Shown: positions 7,842 to 17,512 of the stretch, one piece after another
Position numbering within the stretch: the stretch's first letter is position 1
Layout: the number at the start of each line of letters is the position of its first letter
Source: Setoptus koraiensis
Lineage: Eukaryota > Arthropoda
Assembly: GCA_048013815.1 (NCBI GenBank)
Contig: CM106586.1
Location: 7,936,001-8,000,000, forward strand
Length of the DNA stretch: 64,000 nt
Direction: 5' to 3'
The notes under the pieces: generated by a model
Database searches by the model: none
Told to the model about the DNA's origin: nothing
Seen by the model: only the letters and a program-made list of their open reading frames with translations
Made by a program: the position numbers and the translations under genes

Positions 7842-10277
7842 TCATTCTTTTAGTGTTGCAGAGTGTAACTCCTGGATCATTCTGAAATGTTTGGTCAGGG
7901 ACTCAGAGTCGGTTGGTGAATTGGCCACTTTGTCGCCTTTCTTTGAGTCACCCGACTGAGATATTTTTGCCGATGATGCTCGACCTAGGATAGATTGAGC
8001 AGGATATGATGACTCAGTAAAATAGTGAACACATTTGAGACGTTCGAGTAACTTTCTGAAGGCCTCTGATTGTGGCAACATCATAAGCAAGCTATACAAG
8101 CTTTTCAATAAGTAGTAATTATTGTCACTATCTAAAAGTTGAACTCGTATGAATGCAAATATAGGCGATTCAATCAGTTGGATTAATTTATCGATCTCAA
8201 TCAGAACCTCCAATGTAATGTCCATGTTAGAGATGACCATTACAAGATCATTTGCATGTCGATAGTGACCCGTCAGCAGACACAGAGATAGGGCGGCGAT
8301 AGGCGAATGACACCAAGCTTGATATAGGCTGAAAAATAATGACGCCAATCCAGACTCTTGATCCGTCCTCGAAGCGGATCGTAATCGTTGTCTCAATTTG
8401 AACAATTCTTGAGTTGTCAACAATATCTCGTTTAGTTTCTGAACCATGGTATATGCGAATTTGAGATCTTTTCTCTCGTCCTTCAATATAGTGGCGAACG
8501 ATCTATATATGCACTCGGGATCCAATATGCAGCAAAGATGAACTATGATAAAAGACCCTCTCTCGTTAAAAACAGTTTCCTCTTCCTTGAACCTGTCTAC
8601 GAGGGCCAGCACGAATCTATTGAAATTGATTGCGTCGAAACGGTTACTGTTAGAAACATTGATATCACTAGGTAAAGGACTGGTCGAGGAGGTCGGAGGT
8701 TGCATAGTTTTGTCTGCACTTCTTTGCTGTATTCTGGAAAAAGTGGTTCTCTTCTTTTCAGCCTCTTCTTTCACTGGTTTCAGTTTGGCAGTTTCTGCTC
8801 CATCCTTCGATGCATCACTACCCTCTATTCTGCAACTCAAACAGAAAATATCTATAATCACATTCAGAGTCGATTCGGCAACTTCGTCGCATTTATCTGA
8901 AAGAGTATCCAACAATACTTTGAATAACTTTGAGTCCAAATCTATACAGATCGTTTCCGGTCCGTTCGATTGTCTCAGTTGTCTAAACCATTCGAGTATA
9001 GCTAACTTGATGGTTGGGTGTTCATTCTGGTGTAATTCTTTCGAAAGAACTTCGATCAATGACTCCAATTCTATTTTCCATGGAAAAGACTCCGAACAAG
9101 AAGTTTTCCTTCTCAAGTTAATGATGTTGGTTACTTTCCCTTGCAGCTGGATGTTCACTACGGTTGCAGTTTCGCAGATATTCGCAATCATTGTGTTACT
9201 TGGCTGATAATGAAATGATTGATCTCGCGCCCGGCAGAGGATGCTATCTACCGGTAAATTAGTGTGGAAAGCTAAACACGGCAATATAGCTGTCAGAATG
9301 CCAGGTGCAAAATTGATGAGGTTTGCATCGCTTTCATCCATCAAACCAATAAATTCACGAAGCCACACTATAGCTGTATACCGAACAAGTTCCTCCTTGT
9401 CACTCTGCGAGTGAATGATCAAGATGTTTATCATGGAAGGCAATTCAAGTTTACTATTTGGTCTTGTTACAATTTCGTTGAGAAACTCTGACAAAACTGA
9501 CAGTGTTGAGGCCTTTATTTCTTCTGTGGCATCATGCAAGCAGGTGAACAGTCCATCTAAAAGTTGTGGCAAATGTATTATCAACTCGAAGTCTGGCACA
9601 GAATCTAGAAGTTTTATCCATGATATGATGAACATCTTTGCGAAAGGATTCTTAGTGTAGATGCATTCCCTCAGTCTTGGTACGAATGAACTCAAATCAA
9701 AGCCCTGATCTTCCGAGACTATGTCTCTGAGAAGTCTATCTAATAATATGGCGCCACTTCTCACGCTACTATCGGGATCAGCAATTATCTTGGCTAAGCA
9801 GTCGAATATTTCATTGAATATTGGCCTGATACTGGATCGTGCAACTTTTATGACATTATACAACGATTCACAAGCAAAGTAGCGCACCTTAATATCGGGA
9901 TCTATAACGCAGGTTAGTATGGCTTTTATGACACTAGTTAAAATATTAGATTGGTTAATTTGGTTATTAGATGTGGAATGGGTTGCTTGATATTGTCCAT
10001 TGGTGCTAACGGGCGGCGACTTGAGTGCTATCATAAGAGCAGCCAGCCCAATAAGTCCTCCTTTTCGAGCATTCGAATTTGTCGAGAAACAGAATTCCTG
10101 GCTCAAAACATTCACGAGCCTGTTTATCTGAGTGTAATTGTCATTTTGGCTGAAGTCCTTCACCATTTTTTCAATTTCAAAGGCCGCAACTTTTCTCTTG
10201 TCATATGATTTATCAGCCAGGGCTTTAACACAAGCTGCGCTCAATGGAGAGAATGTGGATGAAGTTTCCTCACTCAT
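7842..10277 (-). CDS. VAC14: VAC14 homolog, copy A (PIKfyve complex scaffold)
   Basis: An 811-residue HEAT-repeat protein from the ATG at 10277. The N-terminus (ADKSYDKRKVAAFEIEKMV, RKGGLIGLAAL, RYFACESLYNVIKVAR) and C-terminal region (LFSLYQAWCHSPIAALSLC, RHANDLV, LIQLIESPIFAFIRVQLLD) align with animal VAC14 along the full length (human protein about 780 residues). VAC14 scaffolds the kinase PIKfyve and the phosphatase FIG4 on endolysosomal membranes to make and turn over PI(3,5)P2. The frame is open upstream to 10349 but only with a TTG, so I use the first ATG. Its central part, about 8161-9665, is nearly identical in DNA to copy B at 12026-13542, while both ends differ. It is intact and divergent to TMEM179-like copy A. 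Confidence 0.95.
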   Translation of the reverse strand: MSEETSSTFSPLSAACVKALADKSYDKRKVAAFEIEKMVKDFSQNDNYTQINRLVNVLSQEFCFSTNSNARKGGLIGLAALMIALKSPPVSTNGQYQATHSTSNNQINQSNILTSVIKAILTCVIDPDIKVRYFACESLYNVIKVARSSIRPIFNEIFDCLAKIIADPDSSVRSGAILLDRLLRDIVSEDQGFDLSSFVPRLRECIYTKNPFAKMFIISWIKLLDSVPDFELIIHLPQLLDGLFTCLHDATEEIKASTLSVLSEFLNEIVTRPNSKLELPSMINILIIHSQSDKEELVRYTAIVWLREFIGLMDESDANLINFAPGILTAILPCLAFHTNLPVDSILCRARDQSFHYQPSNTMIANICETATVVNIQLQGKVTNIINLRRKTSCSESFPWKIELESLIEVLSKELHQNEHPTIKLAILEWFRQLRQSNGPETICIDLDSKLFKVLLDTLSDKCDEVAESTLNVIIDIFCLSCRIEGSDASKDGAETAKLKPVKEEAEKKRTTFSRIQQRSADKTMQPPTSSTSPLPSDINVSNSNRFDAINFNRFVLALVDRFKEEETVFNERGSFIIVHLCCILDPECIYRSFATILKDERKDLKFAYTMVQKLNEILLTTQELFKLRQRLRSASRTDQESGLASLFFSLYQAWCHSPIAALSLCLLTGHYRHANDLVMVISNMDITLEVLIEIDKLIQLIESPIFAFIRVQLLDSDNNYYLLKSLYSLLMMLPQSEAFRKLLERLKCVHYFTESSYPAQSILGRASSAKISQSGDSKKGDKVANSPTDSESLTKHFRMIQELHSATLKE

Positions 10278-10856
10278 CACTGCCCCGGATCTTGAAGACA
10301 ATCTTCTAAAGTCCAATAAAATAATAGTTTCTCGAACTGATGCCAACAAACAATCTCATGCAGCCGGTATGTTTAAGAAACGATCTTGATAGTTTGATGA
10401 AGATCCATAAAATCCATTATTTTCCCAATGAACACTATTGTTTTGAACACGTTGATTAGCCTATTTTTTTCAAAGTTCAGATTTTGCTAGCAAAAAATAA
10501 AATAAATATCACTTGTGCATGTTTGTTTACGTTCTGATGCAACAATGGGGTGTAACTGACAGGTTTTTATGTGATCAACTTGTCAATCGTAAGCAAATCA
10601 GAGCCACACTTTGCCATGTCGTGAAATAAACACACAGACACATGTTTGTTTTTCCCCTCATGCGATGCAAACTTTCTACTGCCTTGGATGGGGCAATCAA
10701 ACTCCAATCCGGGTCAGAGAGACGTTCAAATGAAAAAATAATAGAAACAATAATATTGAAAAATCCATACTCATTTTCTCCTTCATTCTATTCGATACAA
10801 TGATAGAAAATTTTAATTCTCCGCCACGAATGTAGATAAAAGAAATATTCAATAAT
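10278..10856. promoter_or_regulatory. Divergent spacer between VAC14 copy A and TMEM179-like copy A
   Basis: A 579-bp AT-rich spacer between divergent starts. The part next to VAC14 (10278-10320) still resembles the N-terminal extension of copy B, so either it is homologous leader sequence or copy A once had a longer N-terminus. No trace of DCAF11, which sits in the equivalent place beside copy B, was recognised. Confidence 0.45.
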
Positions 10857-11629
10857 ATGTTTCTAATTTTCGGCCAATGTGCCGGCTACGCAGTGTGCAT
10901 AGTGATGGGCTTCAGTTTTCTCATACCATTCGGACAAAATTTAAATTCATTTAATGGCCACTGTCTATTATTCTCAGGAGGAAACTATTCCGAAAATGGA
11001 GGAAATTTCTACCCAGATTGGGCCAATCCAGCCTATTGTATATCAACGATGGTAACAGGGGTGATATCTGTCGCCGTTGCTATTGTGCAACTGATACGAT
11101 CACTGATGATGTTGGTTGCCAGGACAGAAAGGTAGGTCAAGCAAATTGTATATAGTGATGACGCTCATGTCGATCTAACCAGCTCTGATAAAAAAAAAAT
11201 CTGACATGTATATGTTTCAACATGTACAAAAATCTCTATCTTTTCTTATCTGTCGAAATTTAATGTCATCCCAGTTCATCGAAATCGGCGCTTGTAGAAG
11301 CAATTATGTCTGTCGTTATAACTTTGGCCATATTAACAAATGCCATTCTAGTCTCATATGGTTTCGCTTATTGGTGTGACAGAGTGGAACATCCATTCTC
11401 TAAAGGTTGTGAAGCCGCAGCTGTAAGCATGAAAGTGAGCGATAAGTCAATAAACCCCTCAGGTTTCTTTTATCAATTGGAAACAGTGCAATTTAGTATA
11501 TGGTCAGCCCTTGTCAGTTGGATCTTCATTCTGGCCTTTTGCGGAAGAAAGTTGTTCATACATCATGAGAGTGCTAACTTGATGGTTAGTATGGCAAGAG
11601 AAAGAAGAAGGTACAATACAATCATTTGA
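10857..11629 (+). CDS. TMEM179-family membrane protein, copy A
   Basis: Two exons, 10857-11131 and 11275-11629, give 209 residues across a 143-bp GT/AG intron. Features shared with animal TMEM179: LIFGQCAGY at the start, FNGHCLLFSGG in the first extracellular loop, GFAYWC after the third membrane helix, and FFYQLETVQFSIWSALVSW leading to the fourth. Four hydrophobic segments are visible. The function of TMEM179 proteins is not established. The copy at 17513 has the same exon plan, splice phase and C-terminal HHESANLMVSMAR, so both come from a local duplication. Its stop lies 62 bp from that of the convergent VAC14 copy B. Confidence 0.85.
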
Positions 11630-11691
11630 AACACACATGACTCAATAATCAACAAATATAAATAATGGATTTATTATTAACAGTGTGACAT

Positions 11692-14214
11692 TCACATATC
11701 TGATCTCAATCTTGTGGAGTGCAACTCTTGAATCATCCTTAAATGTTTAGTCAACGCCTCTGAATCGGTTTGTGAGCTAGTCGACCTATCACTCTTTCTC
11801 ATCTCACTAGATTGTTGGGCCGCTCTTGCCGATGTGGCTCGACTCAGACTAGATTGAGATGAAGGAGGATAGGAGGTCTTAGAGAAGTTGGGCACGCATT
11901 TGAGACGACTTCGTAACTTTCTTAAAGCTTCCGATGGAGGTAGTATCATGAGCAAGCCATACAAAGTCTTCAATAAATAGTAGTTATTGTCACTATCTAA
12001 AAGTTGAACTCTTATGAATACAAAAATAGGCGATTCAATCAGTTGGATTAATTTATCGATCTCAATCAGAACCTCCAATGTAATGTCCATGTTAGAGATG
12101 ACCATTACAAGATCATTTGCATGTCGATAGTGACCCGTCAGCAGACACAGAGATAGGGCGGCGATAGGCGAATGACACCAAGCTTGATATAGGCTGAAAA
12201 ATAATGACGCCAATCCAGACTCTTGATCGGTCCTCGAAGCGGATCGTAATCGTTGTCTCAATTTGAACAATTCTTGAGTTGTCAACAATATCTCGTTTAG
12301 TTTCTGAACCATGGTATATGCGAATTTGAGATCTTTTCTCTCGTCCTTCAATATAGTGGCGAACGATCTATATATGCACTCGGGATCCAATATGCAGCAA
12401 AGATGAACTATGATAAAAGACCCTCTCTCGTTAAAAACAGTTTCCTCTTCCTTGAACCTGTCTACGAGGGCCAGCACGAATCTATTGAAATTGATTGCGT
12501 CGAAACGGTTACTGTTAGAAACATTGATATCACTAGGTAAAGGACTGGTCGAGGAGGTCGGAGGTTGCATAGTTTTGTCTGCACTTCTTTGCTGTATTCT
12601 GGAAAAAGTGGTTCTCTTCTTTTCAGCCTCTTCTTTCACTGGTTTCAGTTTGGCAGTTTCTGCTCCATCCTTCGATGCATCACTACCCTCTATTCTGCAA
12701 CTCAAACAGAAAATATCTATAATCACATTCAGAGTCGATTCGGCAACTTCGTCGCATTTATCTGAAAGAGTATCCAACAATACTTTGAATAACTTTGAGT
12801 CCAAATCTATACAGATCGTTTCCGGTCCGTTCGATTGTCTCAGTTGTCTAAACCATTCGAGTATAGCTAACTTGATGGTTGGGTGTTCATTTTGGTGTAA
12901 CTCTCTCGAAAGAACCTCGATCAATGACTCCAACTCTATTTTTGACGGAAAAGACTCTGTTAGGGGAGTGTTCTTCCTCGAGTTAATGATATTAGTCACT
13001 TTCTCTTGCAGCTGGATGTTCACTACGGTTGCAGTTTCGCAGATATTCGCAATCATTGTGTTACTTGGCTGATAATGAAATGACTGATCACGCGCCTGAC
13101 TCTGATTCTGACAGAGGATGCTATCTACCGGTAAATTAGTGTGGAAAGCTAAACACGGCAATATAGCTGTCAGAATGCCAGGTGCAAAATTGATGAGGTT
13201 TGCATCGCTTTCATCCATCAAACCAATAAATTCACGAAGCCACACTATAGCTGTATATCGAACAAGTTCCTCCTTGTCACTCTGCGAGTGAATGATCAAG
13301 ATGTTTATCATGGAAGGCAATTCAAGTTTACTATTTGGTCTTGTTACGATTTCGTTGAGAAACTCTGACAAAACTGACAGTGTTGAGGCCTTTATTTCTT
13401 CTGTGGCATCATGCAAGCAGGTGAACAGTCCATCTAAAAGTTGCGGCAAATGTATTATCAACTCGAAGTCTGGCACAGAATCTAGAAGTTTTATCCATGA
13501 TATGATGAACATCTTTGCGAAAGGATTCTTAGTGTAGATGCATTCCCTCAGTCTTTGTACGAACGATTCGACGTCAAAAGTTTGATCCTCTGAGACAATG
13601 TCCATCAACAGTCTGTCTAGTAATCTAGCTGCATTTCTCACATTACTATCGTGGTCTTCTATTATTTCTGCTAGGCCATCAAATATTTCATTGAATATTG
13701 GTTTGATACTAGATCTCGCCACTCTCACTACATTATACAACGACTCACAGGCATAGTATCTCACTCTGATGTCTGGATCTAGAACGCAGGTTAGAATGAA
13801 CCTAATGACATCAGTTAAAATATTCGTTTGAGTTTCTTGATTATTCGAATTAATATAAGGCGATTGATTCTGTCCACTAGTTTGTTTGTTACCAACAGGT
13901 GGTGTATTGAATGCTATTATGAGAGCAGCCAGTCCAATAAGTCCTCCTTTTCTGGCGTTTGGATTTGATGAGAGACAGAACTCTTTACTCAAAACATTTA
14001 CAAGCCGATTTATTTGAATGAAATTGTCATTCTGGCTGAAGTCCTTCACCATTTTTTCAATTTCAAAGGCCGCAACTTTTCTCTTGTCATATGATTTATC
14101 GGCCAGAGCTTTCACACATGCTGAACTCAACGGGGAATAAATGGATGATGTCTCTTCATTCATGACTGCCCTCGTTCCAGACAACAACCTTTGAACATCC
14201 TGGGGTGAATACAT
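11692..14214 (-). CDS. VAC14: VAC14 homolog, copy B (PIKfyve complex scaffold)
   Basis: An 840-residue intact paralog of the VAC14 at 7842-10277. It starts at an ATG with a good AAA context at 14214, which gives 17 residues before the position aligned with the copy A start. HEAT repeats and the C-terminal Fig4/PIKfyve-binding region are complete. From about residue 210 to 720 it matches copy A almost base for base. The N-terminal quarter and last 100 residues differ much more (for example DGLAEIIEDHDSNVRNAARL against DCLAKIIADPDSSVRSGAIL). Within the shared block it has four extra codons near 13108 (QNQSQ for R) and a short diverged patch at 12905-13010. Two maintained frames suggest both copies work. 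Confidence 0.95.
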   Translation of the reverse strand: MYSPQDVQRLLSGTRAVMNEETSSIYSPLSSACVKALADKSYDKRKVAAFEIEKMVKDFSQNDNFIQINRLVNVLSKEFCLSSNPNARKGGLIGLAALIIAFNTPPVGNKQTSGQNQSPYINSNNQETQTNILTDVIRFILTCVLDPDIRVRYYACESLYNVVRVARSSIKPIFNEIFDGLAEIIEDHDSNVRNAARLLDRLLMDIVSEDQTFDVESFVQRLRECIYTKNPFAKMFIISWIKLLDSVPDFELIIHLPQLLDGLFTCLHDATEEIKASTLSVLSEFLNEIVTRPNSKLELPSMINILIIHSQSDKEELVRYTAIVWLREFIGLMDESDANLINFAPGILTAILPCLAFHTNLPVDSILCQNQSQARDQSFHYQPSNTMIANICETATVVNIQLQEKVTNIINSRKNTPLTESFPSKIELESLIEVLSRELHQNEHPTIKLAILEWFRQLRQSNGPETICIDLDSKLFKVLLDTLSDKCDEVAESTLNVIIDIFCLSCRIEGSDASKDGAETAKLKPVKEEAEKKRTTFSRIQQRSADKTMQPPTSSTSPLPSDINVSNSNRFDAINFNRFVLALVDRFKEEETVFNERGSFIIVHLCCILDPECIYRSFATILKDERKDLKFAYTMVQKLNEILLTTQELFKLRQRLRSASRTDQESGLASLFFSLYQAWCHSPIAALSLCLLTGHYRHANDLVMVISNMDITLEVLIEIDKLIQLIESPIFVFIRVQLLDSDNNYYLLKTLYGLLMILPPSEALRKLRSRLKCVPNFSKTSYPPSSQSSLSRATSARAAQQSSEMRKSDRSTSSQTDSEALTKHLRMIQELHSTRLRSDM

Positions 14215-15044
14215 TTTAGCGAATACAAGAATACAATGGATCCGGCTGGGTCAAGTCGATCTACGAGCACCATATTACGTGCATCAATTGTAGGGACCAA
14301 CATAGATACGAAACTGTATCTTCATGAGACATGAATGAAAATTTTCAAGACACTTATCACCTCGTCATTAGTTTATTGGAATATTATATAGAGTCAACTG
14401 ATGTTGCAAAGCAGACTTGTCCAGTTGCAACGATTCGGTCGGAAACACATGCGCTCCTTATCTCACTACAATTAATAACATAGCAATCAGCACAGTGAAA
14501 CATTTATCAAGACACTCTTGAATCACTAGTCCATTTTGAAGCATGCGAGGCGCCCCAAGCGACAATTAATTAAACTAATCAATGAGCGATCTAGATAGTG
14601 ACTTTCCAACTCTTTGTGAGCCTATCAGATTGTCGACCGTTACACACAGCTGTGAACTGTCACTTTTTATCGTATTTTCATTCTCTCGAGTGAAGGATCT
14701 TGAATCAACTTCGGGCACAAATAACCTTCACCGAACATATAAACTATTTATATCATCAGAAAAAGTTATCGATGAATACAACATACTTGCCTCGAATATT
14801 GAGAAACCTTCTCTCAGTTCTCAAGGCAAAAAACACTCAAGCAGCTTTTAGGATACTGAATTTAGATTTTATTAATTCAAGACATAGTGAGAATTCGGTT
14901 GATATGTTCATCAACCAGGAGAGGCATCAGTTAACATACAGTCAATCAAGTCGCATGAGATGAATGTAGTGATTGCAGTCAACGATTTTACAACTCTTTA
15001 CAGTCACCCTTGATGAGGTTAGAAAGTAGGAAAGCCTTCATTAT
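14215..15044. other. Spacer between VAC14 copy B and DCAF11
   Basis: 830 bp upstream of VAC14 copy B and downstream of the DCAF11 stop. Two overlapping forward ORFs of under 90 codons (14582-14963) show no recognisable motif and are not supported as genes. It probably holds the VAC14-B promoter. Confidence 0.4.
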
Positions 15045-16694
15045 TTACATATGATCCAGTACAAGGTCTGTGGCTTGAACTCTACGCCTCTTCCCTTCTT
15101 TTTCCTCTCTTCTCATAGCGATCCTTTGGGATCGCCTTCTTGGGCTCGTGTTCTGTTCTTCTAGTTCATTGGAATCATGAGTCCATCTAACAATTGTATT
15201 ATCCCAAGAGGAAGAGACCAATTCTGGGTAGTACGGGTGCCAAGATACATCTCTTACACAGGCTTTGTGACCTGAAAGTTGACGCACCTGTTTTCCTGTC
15301 AAGAGATCGTATATAACGACTTTACCTGTGCTACAACCAGTATAAACAAATCGTTGCCCTGTCGTGAATCTTGGTGAAAATCTAGCTCTTATGAGTGTGT
15401 CCTTGATTTCGTGGCCCCACATAGTCATGATAGAGGAATCTCCTTCCAATCTGACACATTTGTAGCAGGTACTGCCACCTAGAGGAGTCGCCCTCGTTTT
15501 TCGATTGCTAGATGAATAAGGCTTCCTTAGATCCCACAGCTTGATACACTCATCTTTACCATTTGTAATTAAATGGTGGCCGTCATCTCGTGGATCTATG
15601 TATGTTATTCCTAATCTGTGCCCGATGAGAACACCCACGGGTTTGCCAATAGCTTCATTCAAGCATCGAATGTCCCATATCTTGCATCTTCCATCATCTG
15701 AGGCGCTGTAAATTATTTGTGAGCTGGAATCAGCGAATGCTACGCAGTTTATATCGTCATAGTGAGCCTCTTCGATTCTTATTGCTAAATGTTTTCGTTC
15801 CAAGTCATAAATGTAAAGACTATTGTCATTTGTGCCATACAGAACTTTGTCACCCTGGCTTGAAAATCTCAAAGAAAATATACAAAATCTCGAGTTTCTA
15901 TTTGATGTTACACAGAAAGCCTCTTGATCATCTCCATTCTCCATATTGCACATGTGAAAACTGTCGCACCAACTAGAATATATAAAACGTCTACTATCTG
16001 GTGATATGTCCGCATCAATGATGGCCCAAGCAACATCACGTGCCGTAACTCTATTTATCAGTGTAAAATCATCTCTTGTGTCATAGATTCGAATATATCT
16101 ACTATTGCTGTCATCACTTGAGTTTAAGAAACGAGTTCCATCTTTTGAATAGAATCCCAAAAAGACTTTACCGTCGAATTTGTCCAAACTCTTTTCTGTT
16201 GGACGATTTGGAACAAATCTAGATGCTATGCGACACAGGTCTCCTTGTGTAAATAGTGACATTGACTTTCTTCTATGACATTCACTGATGCCAATTTGTC
16301 TATTTTTGAGCAATTTTATCATGGATGGCGCCTTGCTCTTCCTCCGGTCTGAAGCTATGGCAAGGGAAAAGAGACCAGAATCGAGCATAACTTGCTGACG
16401 CAACAAACTACAATTAACCTTATCCTGACTTGATAGAGTTTGAATCCCTGCTAAGTGGTCAGGTAGTTCATTGTGATTCTTTTTGATTCTAACATGGGCA
16501 GATTCTCCTGGTCTAGACGAGAGATCGAGGAATTCCATAAAATTATAGACTGGATTATCTCGATTCTCCACTGATATCCCGTCATCATCTGAAGCGTTAT
16601 TTAACGTTTCATCTCTGGGTATGTGATTTCTGCGCGTGTGATTAGCAAGTGTATTTGCAGATCGTTCATTTCGTCTATTGGCTGATTCAGACAT
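15045..16694 (-). CDS. DCAF11: DDB1- and CUL4-associated factor 11 (WDR23)
   Basis: A single-exon 549-residue WD40 protein, close to the family length of about 546. Diagnostic blocks: TARDVAWAIIDADISPD, FIYSSWCDSFHMCN, VAFADSSSQIIYSASDDG, CKIWDIR and IKLWDLR (the WDXR motifs used to dock on DDB1), YTGCSTGKVVIYDL and HKACVRDVSWHPYYPELVSS. DCAF11 is a substrate receptor of the CUL4-DDB1 ubiquitin ligase. In worms and mammals it controls the SKN-1/NRF2 stress factor. The N-terminal 170 residues are less conserved and probably flexible, and the C-terminus is basic (RRRSQRIAMRREEKEGKRRR). It lies inside the second unit of the VAC14/TMEM179 duplication and has no second copy in the window. Confidence 0.93.
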   Translation of the reverse strand: MSESANRRNERSANTLANHTRRNHIPRDETLNNASDDDGISVENRDNPVYNFMEFLDLSSRPGESAHVRIKKNHNELPDHLAGIQTLSSQDKVNCSLLRQQVMLDSGLFSLAIASDRRKSKAPSMIKLLKNRQIGISECHRRKSMSLFTQGDLCRIASRFVPNRPTEKSLDKFDGKVFLGFYSKDGTRFLNSSDDSNSRYIRIYDTRDDFTLINRVTARDVAWAIIDADISPDSRRFIYSSWCDSFHMCNMENGDDQEAFCVTSNRNSRFCIFSLRFSSQGDKVLYGTNDNSLYIYDLERKHLAIRIEEAHYDDINCVAFADSSSQIIYSASDDGRCKIWDIRCLNEAIGKPVGVLIGHRLGITYIDPRDDGHHLITNGKDECIKLWDLRKPYSSSNRKTRATPLGGSTCYKCVRLEGDSSIMTMWGHEIKDTLIRARFSPRFTTGQRFVYTGCSTGKVVIYDLLTGKQVRQLSGHKACVRDVSWHPYYPELVSSSWDNTIVRWTHDSNELEEQNTSPRRRSQRIAMRREEKEGKRRRVQATDLVLDHM

Positions 16695-16893
16695 TATGTT
16701 GGTAATGTTTACGATTATGGCTATTCCTTATAAAATACAATCGATATACCAACATAATAATTGATAAAATTGGGTAAATGTTTAAAATTGCGTCACGACT
16801 CTTTCCAAAAGTCAACTCGTATAGACGAACTACAAAGTGAACAAAACTAGAGTCTCACTCTATTGCAATAAGAAAGATTTACTTATTATTAAT

Positions 16894-17196
16894 TTATGAA
16901 ACGATATTATAATGGTGCACATCTGTGTTCAAATGGATACAACTGTATAACTGTCCTTTGTTGTTGGATATTTCAACAACAAAGAACCACAAAGGGTCTT
17001 CGATACAGTCATCCAGCATATAAACAAGTACACACATGTTAGTTTTTGCCCCAGCACATTGCGCTAACCTCATCGCTAATATATGGGGGAAGAGACGGCC
17101 AAATCGGGTCACTAACAATGAATTGGGGGAAAATGTTAAATATTTGCTTGAATAGCTGAGGGAATATTCGCTAGGGCTATCCTCATTTTCAAGCAC
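16894..17196 (-). CDS. Small hypothetical protein, possibly proteasome assembly chaperone 4-like (fragment)
   Basis: A reverse frame of 100 codons without an initial ATG; the first in-frame ATG is at the MRLAQC position. The stretch HILAMRLAQCAGAKTN, then VLVYMLDD and a VEI motif, recalls the C-terminal half of PSMG4 (LAQRLARKTN, VFVSYNL, LLVE). PSMG4 pairs with PSMG3 to start assembly of the 20S alpha ring. A 5' exon is needed: a possible AG acceptor lies at about 17206-17208, and an ATG at about 17252 opens a different frame. The similarity is short and judged by eye, so this may instead be a spurious frame. Confidence 0.3.
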   Translation of the reverse strand: MLENEDSPSEYSLSYSSKYLTFSPNSLLVTRFGRLFPHILAMRLAQCAGAKTNMCVLVYMLDDCIEDPLWFFVVEISNNKGQLYSCIHLNTDVHHYNIVS

Positions 17197-17512
17197 AGTT
17201 GATAGGCATTGCGAGCTTTAACGGCTTGCGTAGTTGTTGGTGTGTTCGTCATTTTAGTTCTGTTTAAAGGTGAATGCAAACTGGACAAAAGAAAGAGTTA
17301 CTGAGATGCTCTTTGTTTGGTGGCGCATTCAACTGCGCCATCAACGCCTCTAGTGGAACTTTCATCCACTAATTTTAATAACATTGGCACACGAGAAGCA
17401 TTCAATGCGGAATAAAAGAACGTCAACAATAACAAAGAACTACAGCAACACCTTTTCTGATATAAATACATCTACTTTTACAGTAGATAATTAAATATTT
17501 TTTATCATTAAA
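17197..17512. promoter_or_regulatory. Spacer upstream of TMEM179-like copy B
   Basis: 316 bp before the copy B start. It is AT-rich except for a 17330-17360 patch with GCGC and a CTCTAGTGG segment. It presumably carries the promoter; no firm motif. Confidence 0.4.

Noticed and set aside
8545-9207. 220-codon forward ORF antisense to VAC14 copy A, with an identical-length partner at 12410-13072
   Set aside because: Its conservation is explained by the near-identical VAC14 coding DNA on the other strand; it has no family features of its own.
14582-14963. Two overlapping ORFs between VAC14 copy B and DCAF11
   Set aside because: Under 90 codons, different frames, no motif, and one lacks an ATG start.
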